From the NCBI GenBank assembly GCA_947497315.1, contig CANMFX010000001.1:248001-312000 (forward strand): DNA of 64,000 nt, in the 5' to 3' direction. Source of the stretch: an uncultured Sphingomonadaceae bacterium (GTDB lineage: Bacteria; Pseudomonadota; Alphaproteobacteria; Sphingomonadales; Sphingomonadaceae). The first letter of the stretch is position 1; each line of letters starts with the position of its first letter. Below the pieces are notes generated by a model. The model saw only the letters and a list, made by a program, of their open reading frames with translations. It was not told where the DNA came from and did no database searches. Made by a program: the position numbers and the translations under genes. Positions 47,158 through 53,927 of the stretch are shown here, piece after piece.

Positions 47158-48690
47158 ATGCGCGCATTCGGGTTGGATCAAATTGACCGGTCGGCCTATC
47201 TGGAAGCGGTGCTGTCGACCCTGCCGGAATATATCATGGTCATCAGCCCGGATCAGCAGTTGATTGATATCAACCAGGCCGGACTACGCCTCATCGGCGT
47301 GGAGCGGCTTGAAGATCTGCCGGACCGCGATCCGCTGACGCTGATTTCCAAATCCTGTCGCCCTGCCTTTCAAAAAGCGCTCGCGTCCGTCTTCGATCAT
47401 GATAGCAAGTCCCGTGGCAAGCCGGTCCATATCGAACTGCTGCCTCACAATAGCGAATCACACCTTCTGGAGTTGCGTTTCGCGCCGCTCCATCAGCGAG
47501 GCGATACTATCAGTGCTGCGGTCATTACTGCGCGCGACATATCGGAATTGCGCAACACGCTCGCCGCCGTGGAACAATCCACATCCGTGCTGCAGTCTAT
47601 TCTCGAAACTGTTCCCGATCCGATGGTGGTGATGGATGAAAGATGCCGCATCACGTCGTTCAGTGCGGCCGCAGAAAAATTGTTCGGCTATAGCGAAGGC
47701 GAGTTGCTCGGGCAGAATATCAGCATACTCATGCCATCCCCGTATAGTGAGGAGCATGATAATTATGTTGATCGCTATATCCGTACAGGTGAAAAGCGGA
47801 TCATCGGCATAGGCCGAACCGTGGAGGGCAAGAAAAAGGACGGTACGGTCTTTCCAATACGGCTTGCAGTCGGTGAAGCAAAGGCAGGTGATCAGCGCCT
47901 GTTTACCGGCTTCATTATTGATCTGACCGAAGCGCGCAATACCGAGGCCGAGTTGCAGGCTCTGCAAACCGATTTGCTGCACTCGTCCCGGCTCAGCGCC
48001 GTGGGGACGCTGGCCTCTGCGCTGGCCCATGAGATCAACCAGCCGCTATCGGCCATCACCAATTATCTGTCCGCAGCGCGCGACATGCTCGATAGCGGCG
48101 CCGAAGAGAATAAAGATTCTCTCTATGAAGCCATGCGCGAAAGCGTATCGGAAGCCCTGCGCGCCGGCACCATCGTCCGGCGGCTGAGAGAGTTTGTGTC
48201 CAAAGGCGAGTTAAACCGCAAAAGACTGTCCATTGCCCAGCTGGTCGAGGATGCGACAATCCTCGGTCTCGTAGGCGCTCATGATCAGGGAGTGGAATCA
48301 TCTATCGAGATTGATCCCGACACCAATCACGTTTTTGCCGACCGGGTGCAGATTCAGCAGGTCATGATCAATCTGATGCGCAACGCGATTGAGGCGATGG
48401 CCGACAGCGCGGTCAAACATCTGAACATTGCCGTACGTTCAACACCCGATGACAAAGTCGAAATAGCAATATCAGACACCGGCAAGGGCATTGATCCGGA
48501 TATTGCCGACAAGATTTTTGACCCGTTCACCAGCACCAAACACAGCGGCATGGGCCTCGGCCTTTCCATTTGTCGCACGATTGTTGAAGCGCACGAAGGT
48601 ACAATCAGCGCCGCACCCAATCCGGAAGGGGGGACGATCTTCCGCATAACCCTTTGGAAATCCCATGAGGAGCATTCTGATGTCCAATGA
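47158..48690 (+). CDS. FixL-like PAS sensor histidine kinase lacking the heme-ligand His
   Basis: 510 residues from ATG 47158, with AAGGAG 7-8 nt upstream; in-frame ATGs at 47068 and 47128 lack good sites. PAS-A covers about 13-130 and PAS-B 143-258. PAS-B is very FixL-like (LFGYSEGELLGQNISILMPSP, IIGIGRTVEGKKKDGTVFP, RLFTGFIIDLTEAR), but the position of the FixL proximal heme histidine (His200 in Bradyrhizobium) is Arg214 (GEKRIIGIGR). The kinase has His291 in ALAHEINQPL, Asn409 in NLMRNAIEA and DTGKG at 440-444. No membrane segments, so it is cytosolic. Autophosphorylates and passes phosphate to the FixJ-type regulator, whose start overlaps by 11 bp. Confidence 0.92.
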   Translation: MRAFGLDQIDRSAYLEAVLSTLPEYIMVISPDQQLIDINQAGLRLIGVERLEDLPDRDPLTLISKSCRPAFQKALASVFDHDSKSRGKPVHIELLPHNSESHLLELRFAPLHQRGDTISAAVITARDISELRNTLAAVEQSTSVLQSILETVPDPMVVMDERCRITSFSAAAEKLFGYSEGELLGQNISILMPSPYSEEHDNYVDRYIRTGEKRIIGIGRTVEGKKKDGTVFPIRLAVGEAKAGDQRLFTGFIIDLTEARNTEAELQALQTDLLHSSRLSAVGTLASALAHEINQPLSAITNYLSAARDMLDSGAEENKDSLYEAMRESVSEALRAGTIVRRLREFVSKGELNRKRLSIAQLVEDATILGLVGAHDQGVESSIEIDPDTNHVFADRVQIQQVMINLMRNAIEAMADSAVKHLNIAVRSTPDDKVEIAISDTGKGIDPDIADKIFDPFTSTKHSGMGLGLSICRTIVEAHEGTISAAPNPEGGTIFRITLWKSHEEHSDVQ

Positions 48691-49321
48691 ACGTCTGGTC
48701 TATATTGTCGATGATGACGATGCCGTGCGCCGGTCGGCGTCTTTCATGCTGCGCCATGCCGGGTTTCAGGTACGTCCGGTTGAATCGGGAATTGCCTTTT
48801 TGAAGCTTGCCAAAAACGCCGAGCGGGGCTGCGTATTGCTGGACATTCGCATGCCGGAAATGAACGGGCTTGAGGTTCAGCAAGAGATGGTCAAGCAAGG
48901 CATAGATATGCCGGTCGTGATACTGACCGGTCACGGCGATGTTGAAATTGCCGTGCAGGCGATGCGTGCCGGTGCAATAAATTTCCTTGAGAAGCCCTAT
49001 GAGAAAGAAGCGCTTTTGGCGGCGATGACGGAAGCGTTTGAACGCATTGATAACAGTGAACTGAAAGAAATGGCATCATCCGAAGCCAAGGTACGGCTTG
49101 CTTGCCTGACCGGACGTGAGCGCGATGTGCTGGACGGACTGATGACCGGCTATCCCAACAAGACCATTGCTTATGATCTAGGTATTTCGCCGCGCACGGT
49201 AGAAATATATCGCGCCAACATGATGGAAAAATTGCGCGTGCGTAGTCTCGCCGAAGCCTTACGCATAGGTTTCGCGGCAGAAGCAGGACAGATGGCAACA
49301 GCAAAACCGGTGCAGCACTGA
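48680..49321 (+). CDS. fixJ: FixJ-type response regulator
   Basis: 213 residues from ATG 48680, with GAGGAG 7 nt upstream, overlapping the kinase gene by 11 bp. Receiver domain 1-120 with acidic pocket VDDDD (11-14), phospho-acceptor Asp55 (VLLDIRMPEMNG), Thr83 and Lys105 (FLEKPY). LuxR/GerE-type helix-turn-helix at about 140-205: CLTGRERDVLDGLMTGYPNK, then GISPRTVEIYRANMMEKL, the FixJ/NarL recognition helix. It is the probable binder of the TACGTA-type boxes of this region (inference). The stop codon is 1-2 bp before the next such box. Confidence 0.93.
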   Translation: MSNERLVYIVDDDDAVRRSASFMLRHAGFQVRPVESGIAFLKLAKNAERGCVLLDIRMPEMNGLEVQQEMVKQGIDMPVVILTGHGDVEIAVQAMRAGAINFLEKPYEKEALLAAMTEAFERIDNSELKEMASSEAKVRLACLTGRERDVLDGLMTGYPNKTIAYDLGISPRTVEIYRANMMEKLRVRSLAEALRIGFAAEAGQMATAKPVQH

Positions 49322-49322
49322 C

Positions 49323-49330
49323 TTACGTAA
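49323..49330. promoter_or_regulatory. TTACGTAA box upstream of the proline-rich gene
   Basis: Perfect 8-bp palindrome TTACGTAA directly after the fixJ stop. Its centre is 68 bp upstream of ATG 49395. It is a member of the box family described at 47031, 50028, 50733 and 50838. Confidence 0.5.
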
Positions 49331-49394
49331 CTCTGCGGATAGTTTGTATGCGCAGCTGACGGCATTGTGGAAGGATACCGCAAAGGAACCTCCC

Positions 49395-49574
49395 ATGATC
49401 AACTCTGCACAACAGAAACCGGACGAATGGCCAACGCCCAAGCCGTCCGAGGCTCCGCCGCTTGAACCAGACCGGATAGGCAACCCCGCTCCTCCGGAAA
49501 GATCACCACCGCAGCCTGAACAACCCCCCGAACGTCCAGCGGAATACCCGGTGCCTGACGACAAATCCGGGTAG
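49395..49574 (+). CDS. Small proline-rich hypothetical protein
   Basis: 59 residues; about a quarter is proline (PPLEPDRIGNPAPPERSPPQ region), so it is probably unstructured. ATG preceded by AAAGGAA. No signal peptide. A TTACGTAA box lies 68 bp upstream, which argues for a genuine regulated gene. Function unknown. Confidence 0.65.
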   Translation: MINSAQQKPDEWPTPKPSEAPPLEPDRIGNPAPPERSPPQPEQPPERPAEYPVPDDKSG

Positions 49575-49590
49575 CGCAGTTACAGACAGA

Positions 49591-49953
49591 TCAGGATTTG
49601 ACGCCGTTCTGCGCCCACATGGCAAGGGCCCCAAGAGCTAGTCCGGCACCCGTTGCCGCCAGAACACTGGCAAATGGGTGCTGCTGCACTTCGCTGGCAA
49701 TCGCTTCTCGGCGCTGCTCGCTCGCTTCACGCCACTGGTCGCTCCGCTCTCTCAGCACTTCGCCCTTTTCTTTCAGTGTTTCTGTGGCTTGATCGGCAAA
49801 TTTCTTCATCCGTTCGGATGCGTCTTCGGCAACTTCGTCGCGCAATTTGGCGATATCGCCTTGCAATTGCTCCAAATCAGTACGAATGGCATCAATCTGT
49901 TTGCCATAATCATGATCGTGCTGAGGGTGACTTAAGGTCGCTTCTTTGTTCAT
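49591..49953 (-). CDS. DUF883/ElaB-YqjD-like membrane-anchored protein
   Basis: 120 residues from ATG 49953, preceded by GCAGGAG. The middle is a long amphipathic helix (QLQGDIAKLRDEVAEDASERMKKFADQATETLKEKG), and the C-terminus has a GxxG-rich membrane helix, PFASVLAATGAGLALGALAMW. This is the ElaB/YqjD/DUF883 arrangement; the E. coli members are inner-membrane proteins that bind ribosomes in stationary phase. The frame stays open upstream but without a ribosome site. A TTACGTAA box is centred 78 bp upstream. Confidence 0.85.
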   Translation of the reverse strand: MNKEATLSHPQHDHDYGKQIDAIRTDLEQLQGDIAKLRDEVAEDASERMKKFADQATETLKEKGEVLRERSDQWREASEQRREAIASEVQQHPFASVLAATGAGLALGALAMWAQNGVKS

Positions 49954-50027
49954 TTTTTTGCTCCTGCTTTGGGGGTTTATGCTTGTGTTGTTGCTGCAAA
50001 AAATATCTCGCCCGAACCTGCCCGTCA

Positions 50028-50035
50028 TTACGTAA
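50028..50035. promoter_or_regulatory. TTACGTAA box upstream of the DUF883-like gene
   Basis: Perfect TTACGTAA (within ATTACGTAAT). Centre 78 bp upstream of the minus-strand start at 49953. It also lies 29 bp beyond the 3' end of the lipoprotein gene at 50064-50657. Confidence 0.5.
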
Positions 50036-50063
50036 TTGCCACTAGGCAGAGCTTGTCTGATGA

Positions 50064-50657
50064 TCAGCTTTTCGGTCGCTCGATCGTTGGCCCCAGATCA
50101 GTCAGTACCTCGCGGGCAACAAATACCCGCTGGCCATCTTCTGGTGCCTGTCCCCGGCCCATTTTTATCTCGGCATGGGCTTCGAATTTCTCGACTGTCC
50201 GAACGTCAACGTCATAAGTCCAGAAAGGATAGCCCGCATGGGGGTGCCAGGTCGTCCAGCGGTGACCGTGATAATAGCGCCAGTGCGGCTGCCAATAGCC
50301 ATAACCAACTCCATACCAGGGACGATAGCGCGGAGAGCGATCAACATAGGTGCGCCGATCACGTTCGGTCCTGTGATCGATCAGCATGAACCAGTCATAG
50401 CCATTCTGATCGGTAAGCTCTGCCGCGCGGTAGAGCAAATAGCCTTCCACCCGATCACGTGCAGTAAAAATGTTACCCGCGAAAGAGACACGATAGTGAT
50501 CATCGGCAAGACGTTTGTCCGAATAGCCGCCAGAGACTTTTTGGCCATAGATATTCGGTTGATAGGGCGTTGCAGTCGCGCATGCGACGAGCACCAGCGT
50601 AGCTATCAGAGACAACGCTTTAGAGGCGTGTTTGCGGGGCATGTGCAACAGGGGCAT
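50064..50657 (-). CDS. CC0125/CC1285-family lipoprotein
   Basis: 197 residues from ATG 50657, preceded by GGGAGA. Lipoprotein signal with lipobox LVAC. The mature part opens TPYQPNIYGQKVSGGYSDKRLADDHYRVSFAGNIFTARDRVEGYLLYRAAELT, the conserved pattern of this alphaproteobacterial family. A Tyr/Trp/His/Arg-rich stretch (YRPWYGVGYGYWQPHWRYYH) follows. Function of the family is unknown; envelope location is clear from the signal. A TTACGTAA box is centred 79 bp upstream. Confidence 0.87.
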   Translation of the reverse strand: MPLLHMPRKHASKALSLIATLVLVACATATPYQPNIYGQKVSGGYSDKRLADDHYRVSFAGNIFTARDRVEGYLLYRAAELTDQNGYDWFMLIDHRTERDRRTYVDRSPRYRPWYGVGYGYWQPHWRYYHGHRWTTWHPHAGYPFWTYDVDVRTVEKFEAHAEIKMGRGQAPEDGQRVFVAREVLTDLGPTIERPKS

Positions 50658-50732
50658 GGTCTATCTCCCATGGTAGTGGATGCTGGTATTCAACCAGTCG
50701 GTCCAGTCTCCAAGAGCGAGAGCCATGTGTCT

Positions 50733-50740
50733 TTACGTAA
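50733..50740. promoter_or_regulatory. TTACGTAA box upstream of the CC0125-family lipoprotein gene
   Basis: Perfect TTACGTAA in ATGTGTCTTTACGTAATTGT. Centre 79 bp upstream of the start at 50657, almost the same spacing as at the DUF883-like gene. Confidence 0.5.
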
Positions 50741-50837
50741 TTGTTCGGAGGGTATTGATGAAGCCGCCGGACGCCTAGTTATCCGGTACTTGGTTGCACG
50801 CCACCCGTAACAATACCTATCGCGACGGCAGTTCTTT

Positions 50838-50846
50838 TTAACGTAA
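50838..50846. promoter_or_regulatory. Imperfect TTA(A)CGTAA box upstream of the host-attachment-family gene
   Basis: TTAACGTAA has one extra A relative to the palindrome; the right half ACGTAATTTC is close to the rhizobial FixJ-type motif AAGTAATTTCC as I recall it. Its core is about 84 bp upstream of the preferred GTG start at 50927. Confidence 0.35.
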
Positions 50847-50926
50847 TTTCAGCTTGTCGCAATTAACTTGTAACACGCTGTATCAGAATGCAGCATATAT
50901 ATAATAAACTCAAAACAGGAAAAAAT

Positions 50927-51370
50927 GTGCTGATACGAAATGGTAGCTTGGTTGTCGCGGTCGATGGATCGCGCATGTCGATTTTTCGCAATGTTGGCGA
51001 GGCCTTCAAGCCTGCACTGGAGCTTGTTGAAGAACATCAGAGCCCCACGCCGAAATCATCCGACATGGGTGATGACAGACCGGGCCGAAGCTCGCAAAGC
51101 ACCAGTCCGCGCAAGGGCGCTTATGAACAGACAGATTTGCACCAGCAGGCAGAAGACCGGTTCGCCCGAGAGGCTGCCGAAAGGATTGACCAGATAGCGC
51201 GCGATTCCAAAGTTGGTCTGGTACTTGTCGCCGCCCCGCGGGCACTGGGCGTGATCCGGCAGAATCTCAGAGCTGACACAAGTCAGAAAATACTGGCGGA
51301 GATCGACAAGGCTTTCGGCCCACATGAAACAGCATCTTTGGCCAAAATGCTTGAGAAACATCAGGCCTGA
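50927..51370 (+). CDS. Host-attachment protein family (AtsE-like)
   Basis: 147 residues from GTG 50927, chosen because CAGGA lies 7 nt upstream and the family N-terminus begins near here (LIRNGSLVVAVDGSRMSIFRNVGEA); ATG 50888 would add 13 unrelated residues. The C-terminal half (FAREAAERIDQIARDSKVGLVLVAAPRALGVIRQNL...ILAEIDKAF) matches the family described in Agrobacterium as required for attachment to host cells. The family is widespread in free-living bacteria too, so a literal host-attachment role is not implied. Confidence 0.88.
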   Translation: MLIRNGSLVVAVDGSRMSIFRNVGEAFKPALELVEEHQSPTPKSSDMGDDRPGRSSQSTSPRKGAYEQTDLHQQAEDRFAREAAERIDQIARDSKVGLVLVAAPRALGVIRQNLRADTSQKILAEIDKAFGPHETASLAKMLEKHQA

Positions 51371-51372
51371 AC

Positions 51373-51395
51373 CCGCTACCCGGTGGGGGTAGCGG
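51373..51395. terminator. Strong hairpin between convergent genes, candidate bidirectional terminator
   Basis: CCGCTACCC (51373-51381) and GGGTAGCGG (51387-51395) form a perfect 9-bp GC-rich stem with a 5-nt loop. It starts 3 bp after the host-attachment gene stop and includes the last codons of the convergent acetyltransferase gene. There is no T-run, so efficiency as an intrinsic terminator is uncertain. Confidence 0.5.
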
Positions 51396-51981
51396 AACTC
51401 AGGTCAAATTCCAGCAGCATCAGCGTAGCATCACCGGGATAGCTTTTCGCCGTGAATCCCATTTCACGCTCCAGCTCAATCGCGGCATGATTTTCGCGGC
51501 TCTCAATGGATTGCAGTTTTTTGATACCGCTGCGCCGGGCTTCGCTCGCCACATATTCCAGAAAGGTCCAGCTCAACCCGCGATGCTTGTAATCGGCGTG
51601 GACCACAATTGCGACCTCGGCGACCGACTTGTCCTCATTCGCGCCAATCATGGCGCTGGCAATGATGGTCTTGTCGTCAATGTCGAAAGCGAGGAAATCT
51701 TCCTTATGGTCATGATCGACATCGACTAGATAAGACAACATCTCGTCACCCACTTCGGGAATCGGAGACAGAAAGCGAAAACGCAGATCATCTCTACTCA
51801 CATGCTTGAAAAATTCCGCCAGAGCCTCCTTGTCGGCAGAGGCAACGGGGCGGACATGAAATTCAAACCCGCTGCGAGTGGTGAGAGGAATCGACTTGCT
51901 GACGATCAGGTCATGGCTTGAATCCGCTTCCGGTTTGTCAGGCTTTATTGAAAGGGTTGGTTTGGCTGTTTGGTCGGACAT
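51376..51981 (-). CDS. GNAT-family N-acetyltransferase
   Basis: 201 residues. The GNAT fold is visible from about residue 38 (FHVRPVASADKEALAEFFKHVS) with the acetyl-CoA motif region AEVAIVVHADYKHRGLSWTFLEYVASEARRSGIKKL. The N-terminal ~35 residues are polar and probably disordered. Relatives occur in stress loci next to Usp genes. Substrate unknown. A partial TTACGG-type motif is present upstream but does not match the box family. Confidence 0.88.
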   Translation of the reverse strand: MSDQTAKPTLSIKPDKPEADSSHDLIVSKSIPLTTRSGFEFHVRPVASADKEALAEFFKHVSRDDLRFRFLSPIPEVGDEMLSYLVDVDHDHKEDFLAFDIDDKTIIASAMIGANEDKSVAEVAIVVHADYKHRGLSWTFLEYVASEARRSGIKKLQSIESRENHAAIELEREMGFTAKSYPGDATLMLLEFDLSSATPTG

Positions 51982-52110
51982 CAGAGGCTCCTTGCAGCTG
52001 GCTTTGAGCAGCTGGATTTACCGGGGGAAAGATGAGGCTCGCGCTATGTCAAACGGGACCATGGCTTGCTATCCGTAATGCCCCTTATGGTGCACGTCGA
52101 AGGATAGCGA

Positions 52111-52806
52111 TTACGCCGCCGTGATCTGTGCCCAAACCGGGAGATGGTCCGATGCCTTGCGCGCAGGGGCGCTGTCATGCACCCCGCCTGCAATGGCCTT
52201 TAGCTGACCGCAATGCATGATCCGGTCAAGCCGGGCGATCGGGCCGCGCGAGTGAAAGCTGCGGCCGCAATCAACGAAATTATAGCTGCGTCCAAAATCA
52301 TGCAGACAACCGCCAGAGGCGCTCCATTCGTTGAGATCACCCATTAATATGGTCGGTCGCTCCGCTCCATATTGCCTGGCGAGCTTGATGATGGCGGCGG
52401 CCTGGCGGCGGCGCCACAGACCAGATAAATCAAGGTGCATCCCGAATATCGACAGATCGAAACCCTTTATTGCAATTTGCGCCATCACCGCGCCGCGCGG
52501 TTCCAGATAAGGGATATGCAAAATGTCATGGGCGATCACTTCTGCCGATCTATGCGCCAATATTGCATTGCCATGCCAACCCATCGAGTCGATCTGGACA
52601 TCCAGAGGGATGGCGCGATAGTCGCTATATTGTTCCAGTAGCAGCGGCGGTATTGCTGCTGCCCGCGCACCAAAACGGCGATCTGCTTCCTGCAGTGTAA
52701 TGATATCCGCATCCAGTTCGTTCAGGACCTCAATCACCCGCCCGGGATTGCGCCGCCGGTCCGTACCAACGGCCTTGTGGATATTGTAACTGGCAACTGT
52801 CAGCAT
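52111..52806 (-). CDS. Endonuclease/exonuclease/phosphatase family protein
   Basis: 231 residues. EEP fold: VASYNIHKAVGTDRRRNPGRVIEVLNELDADIITLQEADRRFG, the catalytic ILMGDLNEW and the terminal KASDHLPVWAQI with the Asp/His dyad. No signal peptide. The members can act on DNA, RNA, phospholipids or phosphoinositides; specificity is not evident. Confidence 0.92.
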   Translation of the reverse strand: MLTVASYNIHKAVGTDRRRNPGRVIEVLNELDADIITLQEADRRFGARAAAIPPLLLEQYSDYRAIPLDVQIDSMGWHGNAILAHRSAEVIAHDILHIPYLEPRGAVMAQIAIKGFDLSIFGMHLDLSGLWRRRQAAAIIKLARQYGAERPTILMGDLNEWSASGGCLHDFGRSYNFVDCGRSFHSRGPIARLDRIMHCGQLKAIAGGVHDSAPARKASDHLPVWAQITAA

Positions 52807-52932
52807 CGATAGAATCTGCTATTGTCCCGCGTCGATTCAACTACACCCCGCTTTCATTTGCCGAGGCTTCCATCAAACTAGAGATAAGCCCTGATCATGC
52901 AAATATAATCTGATCCATAAAGTCTTCATGGC

Positions 52933-53703
52933 TCAGGCCTCCGGGGTCATCAACCCGAACAACGCGCCTGTCGGATCCAGCAACAATGCACGCCTGCCGA
53001 CACCTTTCGTCACCACTGGACCGAGTATCCGTTTGGCACCCAAATATTTGGCCCTTTCGGTCGATATTTTGATGTCCGCCACATGGAAGTACGGAACCCA
53101 TTGCACAACAACGTCCAGGTTTCCGGACATGATCAAAGCTCCCGTTATCGGGTTGCCATCTGTTTCTACAAAACTGGTATAAAAACTCTTGTCTCCGGCG
53201 TCGGCCTGCCTGGCGGCCCATGTGAAAAGACTACCGTAAAATGCCCGTGCGCTATAATCATCGGTCGTTAACAGTTCATCCCAAATGAAGACGCCTTGCG
53301 GTGGGGGATAGTCATGGCTCGCAACGAACGGACAAATCAGGCCGCCCTGCGGATCCCGCACGACCACGCTTCGTCCGACGCCAGGAATATCAAACGGTTC
53401 TTTTTCGATTGTCCCACCCAGTGTCTTCGATCGCCTGGTAGCTTCATCGACATCATCAACCGTTACATAGGTCAGCCAGCAAGATCGCTGATCCGGTTCG
53501 ATCTCTATCAGTCCGCCATGGGCTGCGCCATTAAACAGAATAAGCGGATAATCCGCCTCGCCGGATTTCCAGACGAATTCGGCGGCATGTTCTATTTCAT
53601 AGGTCCAACCCAGCAATTTGGCATAAAAGTCGCGGGCCTTGCCAACATCGCTCGTCAGCAAGTCATGCCAGACAACACGGCCGGTTGCAGCTGGTTGGGA
53701 CAT
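52933..53703 (-). CDS. VOC-family (glyoxalase-like) protein, two domains
   Basis: 256 residues. Two paired vicinal-oxygen-chelate domains: the first starts GRVVWHDLLTSDVGKARDFYAKLLGWTYE, the second GVFIWDELLTTDDYSARAFYGSLFTW. Metal-binding residues typical for the fold (His/Glu at strand ends) are partly visible. No definite substrate. The upstream region (53704-53927) separates it from the divergent antiporter and contains an FNR/FixK-type box. Confidence 0.9.
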   Translation of the reverse strand: MSQPAATGRVVWHDLLTSDVGKARDFYAKLLGWTYEIEHAAEFVWKSGEADYPLILFNGAAHGGLIEIEPDQRSCWLTYVTVDDVDEATRRSKTLGGTIEKEPFDIPGVGRSVVVRDPQGGLICPFVASHDYPPPQGVFIWDELLTTDDYSARAFYGSLFTWAARQADAGDKSFYTSFVETDGNPITGALIMSGNLDVVVQWVPYFHVADIKISTERAKYLGAKRILGPVVTKGVGRRALLLDPTGALFGLMTPEA

Positions 53704-53782
53704 GGTTGCTTCCCCTTTTGATTGAACATATGCCGTCGGTCACGGTAAGCTCAGCCAATATACCTTAATGGACCTGATGCTA

Positions 53783-53796
53783 TTGACTCAGATCAA
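53783..53796. promoter_or_regulatory. FNR/FixK-type anaerobox
   Basis: TTGACTCAGATCAA matches the FNR/FixK/Anr consensus TTGA[T/C]-N4-[A/G]TCAA exactly. It lies between the glyoxalase-like gene (start 53703) and the antiporter gene (start 53928). The centre is about 86 bp from the first and 138 bp from the second. No CRP/FNR gene is in the window. Confidence 0.6.
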
Positions 53797-53927
53797 TCCA
53801 ATGGCAGAATGGCAGTGTTAGAGACTGGTCTGACACCAACGTGAACATCTTGAAATCAAGGGAATCGACTTAAGCAACCGGTTCCCGCTCCAGCCCCCGA
53901 TAGCGACAAACTGCAGAGGCCTGACCC

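Noticed and set aside
52070-52082. Further FixJ-type box upstream of the GNAT gene
   Set aside because: The minus strand reads ATTACGGATA, which keeps only TTACG of the palindrome. Too weak to include.
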